Positions 43,347 through 54,800 of a stretch of DNA of 64,000 nucleotides are shown here, in pieces. A program made the position numbers and the translations under genes. The stretch comes from Hyphococcus sp. Lineage in GTDB: Bacteria > Pseudomonadota > Alphaproteobacteria > Caulobacterales > Parvularculaceae. Within the stretch, counting starts at the first letter, position 1. Each line of letters begins with the position of its first letter. The notes beneath the pieces were generated by a model. It worked only from the letters and a program-made list of their open reading frames with translations. It was not told where the DNA came from and made no database searches. The DNA lies in NCBI GenBank assembly GCA_013002535.1, contig JABDJK010000116.1, positions 83,565-147,564 on the forward strand, in the 5' to 3' direction.

Positions 43347-44270
43347 TCAGTGATCGACGTTCGACCAAACCTTGCGGCATGACCAGTAAAGAAGGCCCGC
43401 GAGAATCACGAGATAGATCAGCGAGACGACGCCGAGCGATTTACGCGCTTCCATCTTTGGTTCGGCTGCCCACATCAGGAACTCCGTGACGTCTTTTGAA
43501 TATTGCTCGACCGTCATCGGCGAACCGTCGGTGTACTCGATCATGCCGTCAGAAAGCGGCGGGGCCATGGAAAGAACGCCGCCGAGCGGAACATCGACGC
43601 CTTCAATAGCATGGCCATGATCCATAAATTCAGGCTTCATGTTTTGCGTCATGTCGCCCGGGAAATATGGGTTGTAATACTGTCCGGCAGCGATCTCGAC
43701 CGTGTCAGGCGTATCTTCATACCCAGTCAACAACGCATAAAGATAATCAGGGCCTGAATGCCGCGCCTTGGTGATCAGCGAAAGATCAGGCGGCAACGCA
43801 TTGTTATTAGCAAGGCGCGCAATTTGTTCATTGGCGAATGGCCCGGGGAAGCGATCCGACGGCAGCGCCGGGCGCTGGAACATATCGCCGGAATCATCCG
43901 GGCCGTCCGTCACCTGAAACTTGTAGTTCGCCGCGATGGCTTTAACGACCGGGTTATCATTCGGGTTTGAGCAATCGATATTGTCCGGAATACCCGCTGG
44001 GCATTTATCCAGATAGAACGGGCCGCCCTTTTGTCCGAGATGCCGGAATGAGAGATATTCAAGCCCATGGCAGTTTGAACAAACCGTCTCATAGACCTGG
44101 TAGCCCCGTTGCATTGCGTCCTGATCGAACTTTCCAAATGGGCCGGAAAAATGCCAGTGCTGGTGCTCAAGTTTTTTCGCTTTGCCGCCGGCGGCGTCAG
44201 CGACGCCCACAGAGGTGAAAGCTGTAAAGAGCGTTGCGGTAAGAATGCGGGAGAAGTTTTTCATTGTCAT
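43347..44270 (-). CDS. petC: Cytochrome c1 of the bc1 complex
   Basis: A 307-aa membrane-anchored c-type cytochrome that passes electrons from the Rieske centre to cytochrome c. Signal peptide about residues 1-27. The heme motif is C64SNCH68 (YETVCSNCHGLEYLSFRHL). The sixth-ligand Met lies in the FMDHGHAIEGVDVPLGG/SMAPPL region, and the C-terminal anchor is SLIYLVILAGLLYWSCRKVWS. It lies 11 bp after petB. Length is normal. Confidence 0.96.
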   Translation of the reverse strand: MTMKNFSRILTATLFTAFTSVGVADAAGGKAKKLEHQHWHFSGPFGKFDQDAMQRGYQVYETVCSNCHGLEYLSFRHLGQKGGPFYLDKCPAGIPDNIDCSNPNDNPVVKAIAANYKFQVTDGPDDSGDMFQRPALPSDRFPGPFANEQIARLANNNALPPDLSLITKARHSGPDYLYALLTGYEDTPDTVEIAAGQYYNPYFPGDMTQNMKPEFMDHGHAIEGVDVPLGGVLSMAPPLSDGMIEYTDGSPMTVEQYSKDVTEFLMWAAEPKMEARKSLGVVSLIYLVILAGLLYWSCRKVWSNVDH

Positions 44271-44281
44271 TGTTCTTGTCC

Positions 44282-45571
44282 CTACTCCGCCGGCGCTGCG
44301 TGAGCCGGGACTTCGGCGCCGCCGCCGTCTTTTTTCTTTAAGACCGCTTCAGCGATTGAGCGCGGCAATGGTTTCGGCGTTTCGAGCAGCCCCAATAGCG
44401 GCAGGATGATCAGGAAGAAGCCGAAATAATACGCGGTGCAGATTTGCGCCCACATAACGTAGACGCCTTCCGCCGGTTTCCCGCCGAGATAGCCCAGCGC
44501 GATACAGGCGATCACAAAAAGGATGAACCACAATCGCGCGACCGGGCGGTACCGCATTGACCGGACTTTCGACGTATCGAGCCATGGCAAGACGAAAAGG
44601 ATCAGGATCGATCCAAACATCGCCAGAACGCCGCCGAGCTTCGCCGGAATAAAGAAGATGTCGAACGTAATCGCGCGCAAGATCGCGTAGAACGGCAGGT
44701 AATACCATTCCGGCACAATCGACGGCGGCGTCACCAGGGGGTTCGCTTCGACATAGTTGTCTGCGTGACCAAGTGCATTTGGATTAAAGAATACGAATGC
44801 TGCAAAGAGGATCAGGAAGACGACAATCGCGAAACCATCCTTGATCGTATAATATGGGTGGAACGGTATCGCGTCTTTCTTGACGTCTTTTATTTCAACG
44901 CCGGATGGATTGTTGTTCCCGCTGGTGTGAAACGCCCAAATGTGCAGGACCACCACGCCGAAAATTGCGAATGGCAACAAATAGTGCAGCGAGAAGAAAC
45001 GGTTCAGCGTCGGGTTGTCGACGGAGAAACCGCCCCAAAGCAGCGTGCGGATATCATCGCCAATAAGCGGGATAGCAGAAAAAAGGTTCGTGATAACCGT
45101 CGCGCCCCAATATGACATCTGACCCCAAGGCAAGACATATCCCATAAACGCGGTCGCCATCATTAGGAGATATATTACAACGCCGAGCATCCACACGATC
45201 TCGCGCGGCGCCTTGTATGAGCCGTAGTAAAGACCACGAAACATGTGGATATAGACCGCGAGGAAGAACATCGAGGCGCCATTGGCGTGAACATAACGCA
45301 TCAGCCAGCCATAGTTTACGTCGCGCATGATGTGCTCAACAGAGGCGAACGCCATCGACGTATGCGGCGTGTAATGCATCGCCAGGATGACGCCGGTGAC
45401 GATCTGAATAACCAGACAGACTGTCAGGATCGCGCCAAAGGTCCACCAGTAGTTTAGGTTCTTAGGCGTCGGGAAGCCCATGAAGTCCGCGCCGAAGCGA
45501 ACGATCGGCAAGCGCTTGTCGAGCCAGCGCTCGAACCCGGAACCGGGCGTATAGGTTGAGGGATGACTCAT
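44282..45571 (-). CDS. petB: Cytochrome b of the bc1 complex
   Basis: A 429-aa eight-helix protein with two b hemes, the quinone-reacting core. Heme ligands lie in helices II ([36 protein letters not shown]) and IV ([21 protein letters not shown]). The Qo-site PEWY motif is in [16 protein letters not shown] (about 288-303). It follows petA after 14 bp and precedes petC. Confidence 0.96.
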   Translation of the reverse strand: MSHPSTYTPGSGFERWLDKRLPIVRFGADFMGFPTPKNLNYWWTFGAILTVCLVIQIVTGVILAMHYTPHTSMAFASVEHIMRDVNYGWLMRYVHANGASMFFLAVYIHMFRGLYYGSYKAPREIVWMLGVVIYLLMMATAFMGYVLPWGQMSYWGATVITNLFSAIPLIGDDIRTLLWGGFSVDNPTLNRFFSLHYLLPFAIFGVVVLHIWAFHTSGNNNPSGVEIKDVKKDAIPFHPYYTIKDGFAIVVFLILFAAFVFFNPNALGHADNYVEANPLVTPPSIVPEWYYLPFYAILRAITFDIFFIPAKLGGVLAMFGSILILFVLPWLDTSKVRSMRYRPVARLWFILFVIACIALGYLGGKPAEGVYVMWAQICTAYYFGFFLIILPLLGLLETPKPLPRSIAEAVLKKKDGGGAEVPAHAAPAE

Positions 45572-45585
45572 CAGATTTTTCTCCC

Positions 45586-46188
45586 TTACCCGATCTTCAC
45601 GACAGTGTCGGAAATGAATTCATAGGGCGGTATCAGCAGATTTTCCGGCGCCGGTCCTTTACGGATGCGGCCGGAAACGTCGTAGTGCGAGCCGTGGCAT
45701 GGGCAGAACCAGCCATTATATTCGCCGCGATTTTCGCCAGCGGTGGTGCCGAGCGGAATACAGCCAAGGTGGGTGCAAACGCCGACAAGGATCATCCATT
45801 CTGGGCGCGCCTGGCCATCACGCGATGTAACGCGATCGGTGTCTGTCGCGTCAACACCGGGGAGATTGTCGTTTCGGGCATTGGCATCGATGAGATCGCT
45901 GACCGGCGTTGCTTCGGCTTCGGCAATTTCTTCCGGTGTGCGACGGCGAATGAATACGGGCTTTCCCTGCCACATGACCTTGATGGCCTGGCCAACTGAA
46001 ATTGTTGAAAGATCGACTTCCTTGGTCGACAGCGCCAGAACCGACGCATCTGGGTTCATCTGGTGAACCGCCGGCCAGACAACCGCTGCGCCGCCGCCTA
46101 CAGCCGCAGCCGTAGCCATGATATGAGACATATGAATGAAGTCGCGGCGGGTGACGTCGCCGTCCGCAGTGTTGTCAGAAGTCGTCAT
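45586..46188 (-). CDS. petA: Rieske iron-sulfur subunit of the bc1 complex
   Basis: A 200-aa protein. RRDF at residues 14-17 followed by [14 protein letters not shown] is a Tat-type uncleaved signal anchor. The Rieske cluster ligands are C138 and H140 (box 1, VCTHLGC) and C162 and H165 (box 2, [10 protein letters not shown]), with C143 and C164 for the stabilising disulfide. ATG 46188 places the twin-arginine motif near the N-terminus; the frame extends 20 codons further without improving the signal. First gene of petABC. Confidence 0.95.
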   Translation of the reverse strand: MTTSDNTADGDVTRRDFIHMSHIMATAAAVGGGAAVVWPAVHQMNPDASVLALSTKEVDLSTISVGQAIKVMWQGKPVFIRRRTPEEIAEAEATPVSDLIDANARNDNLPGVDATDTDRVTSRDGQARPEWMILVGVCTHLGCIPLGTTAGENRGEYNGWFCPCHGSHYDVSGRIRKGPAPENLLIPPYEFISDTVVKIG

Positions 46189-46329
46189 GGGTGTTCGCCC
46201 TTGGAATTTGCGCCCGGAACCAGCAGGAATCGGGCTGCTGTTTTGCATGTCTTATGTACTAAGTCCAGCCGGGCTTGGGCTGCGGTATGGTGTCGCGACA
46301 AGCCTTTGAATATGTGTAAAAATAGCGCA

Positions 46330-46782
46330 ATGCGACTGGCGCTCTACCAACCTGATATTCCCCAGAATGTGGGCGCGGCGATTCGCACCGCCGCCTGCTT
46401 CGGCGTGGGGCTCGACATTATCGAGCCCTGTGGATTTCCGTTGAGCGCCAAAGAGCTGCGCAGGGTCGCCATGGATTACCGCGATCTTGTGCAGCCTGCG
46501 GCGCATTCCGGATGGGACGCATTCACGGAGGCGACGTCAGGGCGCGTCATTTTGCTAACGACACAAAGCGAAGAATCCATCTGGGATTTTCAGTTCTGGG
46601 CCGACGACATTTTGTTGATGGGTCGCGAGAGCGCTGGCGCGCCAGACGAAATTCACAAAGTGGTCGATGCGCGCCTGACCATTCCCCTCGCCCCCGGCGC
46701 GCGGAGCCTGAATGTGCACGTCGCCGCAGCAGTTGCCCTTGCCGAAGCGAGACGGCAATTATCATTAAACAGTGGAGCTTGA
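46330..46782 (+). CDS. trmL: tRNA (cytidine(34)-2'-O)-methyltransferase
   Basis: A 150-aa SPOUT (trefoil-knot) methyltransferase for the wobble base of tRNA-Leu. MRLALYQPDIPQNVGAAIRTAACFGVGLDIIEPCGFPL (start), LLMGRESAGAPDEI and VDARLTIPLAPGARSLNVHVAAAVALAEARRQL (C-terminal knot) are diagnostic. ATG 46330 gives the standard N-terminus. Divergent from petA, convergent with nothing; hemF follows on the same strand. Confidence 0.95.
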   Translation: MRLALYQPDIPQNVGAAIRTAACFGVGLDIIEPCGFPLSAKELRRVAMDYRDLVQPAAHSGWDAFTEATSGRVILLTTQSEESIWDFQFWADDILLMGRESAGAPDEIHKVVDARLTIPLAPGARSLNVHVAAAVALAEARRQLSLNSGA

Positions 46783-46794
46783 ACGCCAACCCGG

Positions 46795-46829
46795 TCGGAA
46801 TGAATCCGAGTATGACATTTTTCTTTTTT
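46795..46829 (+). terminator. Terminator-like hairpin after trmL
   Basis: TCGGA (46795-46799) and TCCGA (46805-46809) form a 5-bp stem with an ATGAA loop, followed by ATTTTTCTTTTTT. The sequence CGGAATGAATCCGAGTATGAC here is nearly identical (one base different) to the right arm of the repeat at 48752-48863. Confidence 0.5.
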
Positions 46830-46850
46830 CGATGACAGATAGCCGAATAT

Positions 46851-47723
46851 ATGGAATTAACTGATAAGCAAAAATCTGCCAAAGCCTGGTTCGAAAACTT
46901 GCGCGATCAATTGATTGGGGCGTTCGAAAAACTCGAAGATGAGGCTGGCGATTTATCCGCTGACATGCCTGCCGGACGGTTTGTACGCTCGCCTTGGACC
47001 CGTGGTGACGGCAAACAAGACCAGGGCGGCGGAGTGATGTCGATGCTCCATGGCCGTGTGTTTGAGAAAGCCGGTATTCATACATCGACCGTCTACGGCG
47101 AATTTTCCGAAGAGTTCCGCAAGCAAATTCCGGGCGCGGAGGAAGATCCGCGTTTCTGGGCGTCAGGCGTTTCGCTGATCGCTCACCCGCGCAACCCGCA
47201 CGCGCCCGCGGCGCACATGAATACGCGCATGATTGTTACTACAAAAAGTTGGTTTGGAGGCGGCGGCGATCTTAACCCCATGCACCCCGCCTATCGCGCC
47301 ATGGATCACGAAGACGCCGTCGAATTTCGTGACGTCTTCAAGCGCGCTTGCGACGCCCATGACGCTGAATACTTCCCGAAATTCAAAAAATGGTGCGACG
47401 AGTATTTTTCCCTGCCCCACCGCAATGAGCATCGCGGCGTTGGCGGCATATTCTATGACCGCCTGGACAATGGCGACTGGAACGCCGACTTCGCCTTCAC
47501 GCAAGATGTCGGGAAAGCGTTTCTCGGCGCCTACCCGGCGATCATGCGCAAACGCATGGATACGCCGTGGACGCAGGAAGACCGCGAGGCGCAGCTAATT
47601 CAGCGCGGGCGCTATGCCGAATTCAATTTACTCTATGATCGCGGCACGACGTTTGGCCTCAAAACTGGCGGCAATGTCGACTCGATCCTCTCGTCCCTGC
47701 CCCCGGAGGCGAAGTGGCCGTAG
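46851..47723 (+). CDS. hemF: Oxygen-dependent coproporphyrinogen III oxidase
   Basis: A 290-aa enzyme of heme synthesis that decarboxylates two propionates to vinyls using O2. [23 protein letters not shown] (about 62-84), [57 protein letters not shown] and [34 protein letters not shown] are signature blocks. The trmL-hemF pairing beside petABC is common in alphaproteobacteria. Requires aerobic growth. Confidence 0.97.
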   Translation: MELTDKQKSAKAWFENLRDQLIGAFEKLEDEAGDLSADMPAGRFVRSPWTRGDGKQDQGGGVMSMLHGRVFEKAGIHTSTVYGEFSEEFRKQIPGAEEDPRFWASGVSLIAHPRNPHAPAAHMNTRMIVTTKSWFGGGGDLNPMHPAYRAMDHEDAVEFRDVFKRACDAHDAEYFPKFKKWCDEYFSLPHRNEHRGVGGIFYDRLDNGDWNADFAFTQDVGKAFLGAYPAIMRKRMDTPWTQEDREAQLIQRGRYAEFNLLYDRGTTFGLKTGGNVDSILSSLPPEAKWP

Positions 47724-47857
47724 GCAGTTTTCTAAAGACCGCATCAGTTTTTCTCATACACACGAAAGCGCGATAGCTGCCGACGCGAATTGAAAACCAG
47801 GCGGCATACGCTACCTAGCGGCAACGCAATTCATAAAAGTCCATTGGAAAGATCATC

Positions 47858-48739
47858 ATGACAAAGCCCGACGAATATACCCCGCCAAAAGTTTGGACAT
47901 GGGACGCTGAGAGCGGCGGCAAGTTCGCCAATATCAATCGCCCGATCGCCGGCCCGACCCATGACAAAGAACTGCCCGTCGGCAAGCACCCGCATCAGCT
48001 TTATTCGCTGGCGACGCCAAACGGCGTCAAAGTGACAATCATGTTCGAGGAACTTCTCGCCGCCGGTCACAATGATGCGGAATATGACGCTTGGCTGATA
48101 AACATCGGCGATGGCGAGCAATTCGGTTCGGGCTTTGTCGATGTAAACCCGAATTCCAAAATCCCGGCTTTGATGGATCATTCGACGGAAACGCCAACGC
48201 GGGTTTTCGAATCCGGCGCCATCCTGCTTTACCTCTCCGAAAAATTCGGCGCCTTCCTGCCCACTGATCCGGCGAAACGCACCGAGACTTTGAACTGGCT
48301 ATTCTGGCAGATGGGATCAGCTCCGTTTCTCGGCGGCGGCTTCGGGCATTTCTACGCATACGCGCCATACAAAATGGAATACCCGATCAATCGCTACGCC
48401 ATGGAAGTGAAACGCCAGTTCGACGTCCTCGACCGTCAGCTAGCGGACAATCAATTCATTGCAGGTGACGAGTACACCATCGCTGATATGGCCATCTTCC
48501 CGTGGTACGGCGCGGTTGCGGTTGGCGCCGCCTATGACGCCGCCGAGTTCCTCGACACCCAAAGCTACAAAAATGTTTTGCGCTGGGTTGGAGAAATTGC
48601 GGCGCGCAAACCGGTCAAACGCGGGCGAATGGTCAACAAGGCGTCGGGCGATCCTTCAACGCAATTGCGCAATCGCCACAACGCGTCTGATTTTGAAACC
48701 CAGACCTGGGACAAAGTTGGGGATGGGGAAGAAAAGTAA
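47858..48739 (+). CDS. yghU: YghU-type glutathione-dependent disulfide-bond oxidoreductase
   Basis: A 293-aa glutathione-transferase-fold protein of the nu class, which reduces disulfides with two bound glutathiones. Long N-terminus with YTPPKVWTWD and NRPIAGPTHDKELPVGKHPHQLYSLATPNGVKV. The thioredoxin-like domain includes NPNSKIPAL and VFESGAILLYLSEKFG. The C-terminal helical domain includes YTIADMAIFPWYG. A GGAAAG ribosome-binding site precedes the ATG. Confidence 0.94.
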   Translation: MTKPDEYTPPKVWTWDAESGGKFANINRPIAGPTHDKELPVGKHPHQLYSLATPNGVKVTIMFEELLAAGHNDAEYDAWLINIGDGEQFGSGFVDVNPNSKIPALMDHSTETPTRVFESGAILLYLSEKFGAFLPTDPAKRTETLNWLFWQMGSAPFLGGGFGHFYAYAPYKMEYPINRYAMEVKRQFDVLDRQLADNQFIAGDEYTIADMAIFPWYGAVAVGAAYDAAEFLDTQSYKNVLRWVGEIAARKPVKRGRMVNKASGDPSTQLRNRHNASDFETQTWDKVGDGEEK

Positions 48740-48751
48740 TTTCTTTACGGC

Positions 48752-48863
48752 GTCATCGTCGGGCTTATTCCGACGATCTCCGGCCGCCGACGGAACGATT
48801 GAAACTGAATGCCGCGACCACTACTTGGTCGCCTGAGACACGCGGAATAAATCCGAGTATGAC
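48752..48863. repeat. Inverted repeat, 21-bp arms
   Basis: Arms 48752-48772 and 48843-48863 are inverted copies matching at 17 of 21 positions (core CGG-x2-TTATTCCG). It separates yghU from the convergent lactonase-like gene and may act as a bidirectional terminator or REP element. The right arm recurs at 46796-46816. Confidence 0.5.
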
Positions 48864-48877
48864 GATGCAGAATCGCC

Positions 48878-49741
48878 TTACTCCCCCATCAACGCTTTCA
48901 TATCGTCCAACGAATGCTGGATAATAACGCGGGCGCCATGTTCTTCGGCGAGCGCCTCGAATCGGTCCATGGATGCGAGCGTTTGTTCCGCATCAGAATT
49001 AAATTGCGGGATCGTACGCTTTTCCCGCGCTTCTTCCAGATGATAAAGGTCGCCCGTCAGGAGATAGGTTTCGCTTACAGTTTTAACGAGTAATGATTTG
49101 TGCCCGGGCGTGTGGCCCGGCATGTCCAGAATAACAACAGAGCCGTCGCCGAATACATCGTGATCGCCGTCAAATTCAGTCGTTTCGGCGTCTTCTAGCG
49201 GCGCAATTAATGCAAATGACTCTGCGTCTTCGCGGGCGCCGCTACGGAACATGAAAGCGCGCTCGTCCTTGTCGATCAGGAATGTGGAGCCGGCGAACAT
49301 CGCTGCGTTGCCGACATGATCGAAATGCGAGTGGGAGATCGAAAAATATTCAATGTCAGCTGGCGCAACGCCGGCGGCATCCAATTGGCTCGCGACGGTG
49401 ACGGGAACGGAAAGGTGAAACGGTCCGTTGGTGACGCCGTCTTCGCTGGCGTTCAATGCGTCGGGCAGACCTGCATCCCACATCAGGTCACCGTCAGCAT
49501 GACGAACGAAAAAACACATATCCGCAGCCATATTTTCGCGCCCATCATATTCGCCATCACTCGCGAACAAAGATAAATCCATCATGGTGATGCGCCCGCA
49601 ATCCATGGCGATCAATTCGGCCGTAGCGCTCGGCGCGGAATTCTCAGAGCCGGCCCCCGTCGCTGCATCTGCCGGCGCGCTTTCACGCGAACAAGCGGCG
49701 GCGAAAACAAACATTGCCGATAATAACAAAAACTTTTTCAT
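48878..49741 (-). CDS. MBL-fold lipoprotein, N-acyl homoserine lactonase-like
   Basis: A 287-aa metallo-beta-lactamase-fold hydrolase. The N-terminus MKKFLLLSAMFVFAAAC is a lipoprotein signal with C17 as lipidated residue. The metal motif is H137-S-H139-F-D141-H142 (ISHSHFDHVG). DMPGHTPGHKSLLV holds the next His, LLTGDLYHL the bridging Asp, and IIQHSLDD the last His. This set matches AHL-lactonase-like enzymes, but substrate cannot be read and a role other than quorum quenching is possible. Confidence 0.85.
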   Translation of the reverse strand: MKKFLLLSAMFVFAAACSRESAPADAATGAGSENSAPSATAELIAMDCGRITMMDLSLFASDGEYDGRENMAADMCFFVRHADGDLMWDAGLPDALNASEDGVTNGPFHLSVPVTVASQLDAAGVAPADIEYFSISHSHFDHVGNAAMFAGSTFLIDKDERAFMFRSGAREDAESFALIAPLEDAETTEFDGDHDVFGDGSVVILDMPGHTPGHKSLLVKTVSETYLLTGDLYHLEEAREKRTIPQFNSDAEQTLASMDRFEALAEEHGARVIIQHSLDDMKALMGE

Positions 49742-49817
49742 GACTTGACTACCCGGTGTTTTACAAACTGGCTCTCCCGACCGGAGGACTAGCGCAAATT
49801 CCTAATCGGTGAAACCG

Positions 49818-50270
49818 TTAGAGCGCCCGTCGCACTGCTATTTCCAGCGCTTCCAGAAACCGCGACCGATCTTTTTTCGAAAACATCGGTCCGCCGCCGG
49901 AGATATCGCCGCTTTCGCGCAGATCACGGGATAGATCACGCATGGCGAGCGCCATCCCGATATTGTCGGCGTCAAACGGTTTGCCCGTTGCGCCAAGCGC
50001 TTGCGCCCCAACTTTCAGGCATCGATCTGCGAGCGGGATGTCACTGGTGATGCAAATATCGCCTGCCGCTATATTCTCAGCGATCCAGTCATCAGCGATA
50101 TCAGGCCCGTCCGGCACGACAACCCGGCGGACATAAAGTCCGGCCGGAAGGCGCATTCGGGCATTGGAAACGAAATGAACCGTCAACTGGTGGCGATCGG
50201 CGACCCGCACAACCTCGTCTTTTACCGGGCAGGCATCAGCATCCACATAGATTTGCGGCGTATTTTTCAT
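49818..50270 (-). CDS. YaiI/YqxD family protein (DUF188)
   Basis: A 150-aa protein with a PIN-like/NYN nuclease-type fold. PQIYVDADACPVKDEVVRVADRH at the N-terminus carries the conserved Asp pair, followed by GPDIADDWIAENIAAGDICITSDIPLADRCL and FSKKDRSRFLEALE. The family is widespread and uncharacterised, possibly a nuclease. ATG 50270 yields the standard start. Confidence 0.93.
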   Translation of the reverse strand: MKNTPQIYVDADACPVKDEVVRVADRHQLTVHFVSNARMRLPAGLYVRRVVVPDGPDIADDWIAENIAAGDICITSDIPLADRCLKVGAQALGATGKPFDADNIGMALAMRDLSRDLRESGDISGGGPMFSKKDRSRFLEALEIAVRRAL

Positions 50271-50340
50271 AATCTGCAATTCGCGCTATGATCCATACGA
50301 TGCTGTTATCAAATAACCCCATTATTTAACAACACAGTGA

Positions 50341-51846
50341 ATGACCATGGCCGACGAACCGGAATTCGAGCGACCCTATATTCTTGCGATTGATCAGGGA
50401 ACGACATCGTCTCGCGCAATTGTCTTTGACGCGGCGGGACGCACGGTCTCCGTTGCACAAAAAGAATTCGAGCAACATTATCCCAATGACGGCTGGGTGG
50501 AGCACGATCCGGAAGACATCTGGCGCACGACCGCTGACACCGCGAAGAAGGCATTTGAAGCGGCAGAGAAAGACGGCGGTGAGATCGTCGCTATTGGCAT
50601 CACCAATCAACGCGAGACTGTTGTCATGTGGGATCGCGACTCGGGCGAGCCCCTTCACAACGCCATTGTCTGGCAGGACCGGCGCACTGCCGACCGCTGC
50701 GCCGCCATGCGCGAAGAGGGACTTGAAAACCATATCGCGTCGCGCACCGGCTTGGTTCTTGATCCATATTTTTCAGCGACCAAAGCGGCGTGGATACTGG
50801 ACAATGTCGACGGCGCCCGCACGCGTACCGAAAAAGGCGAGATCGCGTTCGGGACCATTGATACATATTTGATCTCGCGGCTTACGGGCGGCGCGGTTCA
50901 CGCGACCGACGCCACCAACGCCAGCCGGACCAGCCTTTTTAATATTCATACGAATGAATGGGATCCAGCGTTGCTGGAGGCGTTCAACGTGCCTGGCGCG
51001 TGCTTGCCCGACGTTCGCGACAGCGCCGGCGATTATGGCGCAACGTCGCCTGACTTGTTCGGTCGCGCGATCCCGATTTGCGGCGTCGCTGGCGATCAAC
51101 AAGCCGCAGCGTTCGGACAGGCGTGCTTTTCACCCGGCGATATCAAATCGACCTACGGCACCGGCTGTTTCGTACTCGTACATACGGGCGAAGAGGCCAT
51201 AGCGTCCGAGAACAAACTCCTCACCACCATTGCCTGGCGCATAAATGGCGAGACGCGATACGCGCTCGAAGGTTCGATCTTTATCGCCGGCGCAGCCGTG
51301 CAATGGCTGCGCGATGAATTGGGGATGATCAAGGACGCTGCGGAAACAGCGGAACTCGCGGAAAGCATTGAAAGCAATAACGGCGTTTATCTGGTGCCGG
51401 CTTTTACCGGACTTGGCGCGCCCCACTGGGCGCCGGACGCGCGCGCCGCTGTAAGTGGCATCACGCGCGGCGCTGGCCGCGCGGAGTTCGCGCGAGCCGC
51501 CCTTGAATCCATTGCCTATCAGACGAGCGACTTGATGGACGCCATCGCCAAGGACGGCGTCAACGCCAATGCGCTGCGCGTGGACGGCGGCATGGTCGCC
51601 AATGACTGGGCGATGCAATTCCTTGCCGACATTTTGAATGTGCCGGTTGAACGCCCGCGCATTATGGAGACAACCGCGCTTGGCGCCGCCTATCTCGCGG
51701 GGCTGCAGGCCGGGATTTATCAGTCAACGGATGAAATCGCCGAGCGCTGGCGCCTTGATGCGCGCTTCCGCCCGTCCATGGCCGCCGAAGAGCGGAATAA
51801 AAATGTCGAGGGATGGAAAAAGGCGCTGAAGGGCGTGTTGGGGTAG
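50341..51846 (+). CDS. glpK: Glycerol kinase
   Basis: A 501-aa FGGY-family kinase that phosphorylates glycerol to glycerol 3-phosphate. [17 protein letters not shown] (residues 14-30) binds the nucleotide phosphates. [31 protein letters not shown] (about 83-113) binds glycerol, and [29 protein letters not shown] follows. The C-terminal [16 protein letters not shown] and [20 protein letters not shown] complete the signature. No glpF or glpD is adjacent. Ribosome-binding site weak; ATG 50347 is an alternative start. Confidence 0.96.
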   Translation: MTMADEPEFERPYILAIDQGTTSSRAIVFDAAGRTVSVAQKEFEQHYPNDGWVEHDPEDIWRTTADTAKKAFEAAEKDGGEIVAIGITNQRETVVMWDRDSGEPLHNAIVWQDRRTADRCAAMREEGLENHIASRTGLVLDPYFSATKAAWILDNVDGARTRTEKGEIAFGTIDTYLISRLTGGAVHATDATNASRTSLFNIHTNEWDPALLEAFNVPGACLPDVRDSAGDYGATSPDLFGRAIPICGVAGDQQAAAFGQACFSPGDIKSTYGTGCFVLVHTGEEAIASENKLLTTIAWRINGETRYALEGSIFIAGAAVQWLRDELGMIKDAAETAELAESIESNNGVYLVPAFTGLGAPHWAPDARAAVSGITRGAGRAEFARAALESIAYQTSDLMDAIAKDGVNANALRVDGGMVANDWAMQFLADILNVPVERPRIMETTALGAAYLAGLQAGIYQSTDEIAERWRLDARFRPSMAAEERNKNVEGWKKALKGVLG

Positions 51847-51857
51847 TTGCAGGATTG

Positions 51858-51887
51858 CCCGATTAAATCCGGGAATGAACTTTTTTT
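51858..51887 (+). terminator. Terminator-like hairpin between convergent glpK and dnaE2
   Basis: CCCGATT (51858-51864) pairs with AATCCGGG (51866-51873) with one bulged base and a minimal loop; after AATGAAC comes a run of seven T (51881-51887). The hairpin loop is very tight, so it may work as part of a larger fold. Confidence 0.35.
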
Positions 51888-51889
51888 GG

Positions 51890-54800
51890 TCAATGAAAAT
51901 CCCGGCTCGGAAACAGCACCTTCGCCTGTTCGCGGGGGTGGCGCGGGCGCGGGATGGGCTGGCGTTTTGAACCGGGCCCGCGATCAACGCGGGTGATCGG
52001 ATTCTTCGCTTCATCAGCGCCGTGATTGAGCGCCATGTCGAGGGTGCGGCCCGCCGCCGTCACCTCACCCATCTGATCAAGCAAATGGGACATATCGTCG
52101 ATTTTCCAAGCGATTATGTGAACAACCGAGCCTTCCCGCTGAAGCCGGCCGCGCACCCTTAAGAAACGCCCGGCCATGACGGTCTTGCGGTTTCGCTCAA
52201 AAATCTTCGGCCAGACGATGACATTGGCGACGCCGGTCTCATCTTCGAGGGTAACGAAGATGACGCCGCTCGCCGTCCCCGGCCGCTGACGCGTAATGAC
52301 CAGCCCGGCGATAGTCACGCTCTCACCATCGGCGGGCGCCATTTGTTGATCCGCCTTTAGAACGTTTTCGCCGAGACGCGGGCGCAACAGCTCCACTGGA
52401 TGGGCGCGTAAAGAGAGCCGCGTCGAGACGTAATCTTCGAAAACATCCTCCCCCAAAGTCGTTGGCGGCAGGACAACCGGCAATTCTTCAACGCCGTCAT
52501 TTTCTTCATCGGCGAAAAGCGGCAGGGGTTTTACATTGCGGATCGCTTTTGCAGCCCAGAGTGCATCGCGCCGGGTCAGCTCGATGTCGGCAAAGGCGTC
52601 GGCTTCTGCGAGCTTCGTCAGCGCCGCAGGCTTCACGCCGGCGCGCCGCCAGACCGCTTCGACGGAGCGATAGCCGTTGCCGCGCGCAGCGGAAATCCAC
52701 GCCGCGTCTTCCTCGCGAAAGCCTTTGAGTTGCCGGAAGCCGAGACGCACCGCATGACCGCCATAGCCATCCGGCTCCAGCGTGTTGTCCCAATAGCTCG
52801 CATTGATCGAAATCGGCCGCACATCAACGCCATGCTCGCGCGCGTCGCGAACGAGTTGCGCCGGCGCATAAAACCCCATGGGCTGGGAATTCAAAATCGC
52901 ACAGCAAAAGATCGCCGGATGATGTTTCTTGAGCCAGGCCGACGCATAAACAAGCAGCGCAAAACTCGCCGCATGGCTTTCGGGAAATCCATAGCCGGAA
53001 AAGCCTTCGAGTTGCGAGAAACAGCGCTCAGCAAAAGCAATGTCATAACTGCGCTCAACGGCGCCGGACAAAAACCGGCGCTTGAATTTTGAAACTGTCC
53101 CCGGTCCACGGAAAGCGCCGAGCGAGCGGCGCAGAGCATCCGCTTCTGACGGATCAAACCCGGCGACAACAACCGCGACGCGCATCGCCTGTTCCTGAAA
53201 CAAGGGCACGCCCAGGGTCTTGCCGAGGACCTCGCGCAAATCTTCCGACGGGTACGTCACCTTTTCCTCGCCCTTCCGGCGGCGAATATAAGGGTGCACC
53301 ATATCACCCTGGATCGGACCGGGACGGACGATCGCCACTTCAATCACGAGGTCGTAAAACGCGCGCGGGCGCATGCGCGGCAGGAAGTTCATCTGCGCAC
53401 GGCTTTCCACCTGAAAGACGCCAAGCGAGTCGCCCTCGCAGAGCATGTCATAGACCGCCGGGTCCTCCGCCGGCAGCGTCGCAAGATTGTATTGAACGCC
53501 CTCATGGGACGCCAGAAGATCGAACGCTTTCCTGATACAGGTCAGCATCCCCAGCGACAAGACATCAACCTTCAGCATACCGAGGACATCAATGTCGTCC
53601 TTGTCCCACTCGATGACGGTGCGGTCTTCCATCGCGGCGTTTTCAATGGCGCAAAACTCGTCAAGCCGGCCCTTGGTGATGACAAAGCCACCGACATGTT
53701 GCGACAGGTGCCGGGGAAAGCCGATGAGTTCCTGTGTCAACGCCAAGGTCTGGCGTACCCGGCGGTCGGCAAGGGAGAGCCCCGCCGCTTCTGCCCGGGT
53801 CCCGTCAACGCCCTCCGACGACCAGCCCCAGACCTGGCTCGCCATGGCCGAGACCGTGTCGGCGGAAAGGCCCATGGCTTTGCCGACCTCGCGGATCGCC
53901 GCGCGGGAGCGAAAGTGAATGACCGTCGCGCAGATCCCGGCGCGATGGCGGCCATATTTCTCATAGATATGCTGGATCACTTCCTCGCGCCGCTCATGCT
54001 CGAAATCGACGTCGATATCCGGCGGTTCATTGCGCGCTTCGGAAACGAAACGCTCGAACACCATGGAGATGAGTTCCGGCCCGATGGAGGTGATGCCTAG
54101 CGCATAACAGACGACGGAATTCGCGGCCGAGCCCCTGCCCTGACAAAGAATGTCGCGCGAGCGCGCAAAATCGACAACGTCATGAACAGTCAGAAAATAG
54201 CGCGCATAATCGAGCTCTTCGATCAGGCGATATTCCTTATCGACCGTTGCGCGTACGTTTTCGGGAACGCCGCCAGGATAGCGCTCATTTAGCCCCGCTT
54301 CGGTGAGGCGTTTCAATCGCGCCAGCGGTTCCTCTCCGTCGCTCACTTCGTCCGGATATTCATAACGCAGTTCATCGAGTGAAAATTTGCAACGCTCGGC
54401 GATCTCCAGCGTGCGCGCGACCGCATCCTCATGGGCGGCAAAGAGTCGGCGCATTTCAAACGGACTTTTGAGGCGATGTTCGGCGTTCACCTGCGCATGC
54501 CGGCCAAGCTTGTCGATGGTCGTCTTTTCACGAATACAGGAAAGAACATCGGCGAGTGGCCGACGATGGGCCTCATGCATAATGGCGTCGCCTGCAGCGA
54601 CGAGCGGCGTTTGCAAGCGCCGCGCAATTTCCTCGAGCATCGCGAACCGCGCCGCATCGGCGCCGTCATAGCGGGGGGCGGCGGCGAGGTAGACTGAACC
54701 GGGGTGGTTTTGCCGAAGGGATCGGAGGTGAGAGAGGAAGGTTTCAACATGCGAGATATACCCCCTCTCCTCAACGGCGAGAGGGGGGCGGTCGGCGCTA

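Noticed and set aside
48878..49741. Quorum-quenching system around the lactonase-like lipoprotein
   Set aside because: No LuxI, LuxR or other signalling gene is adjacent, and the fold alone does not fix the substrate.
53294..54100. 268-codon plus-strand frame inside dnaE2
   Set aside because: Lies fully antisense to the polymerase core motifs of dnaE2; no signal or domain is visible.
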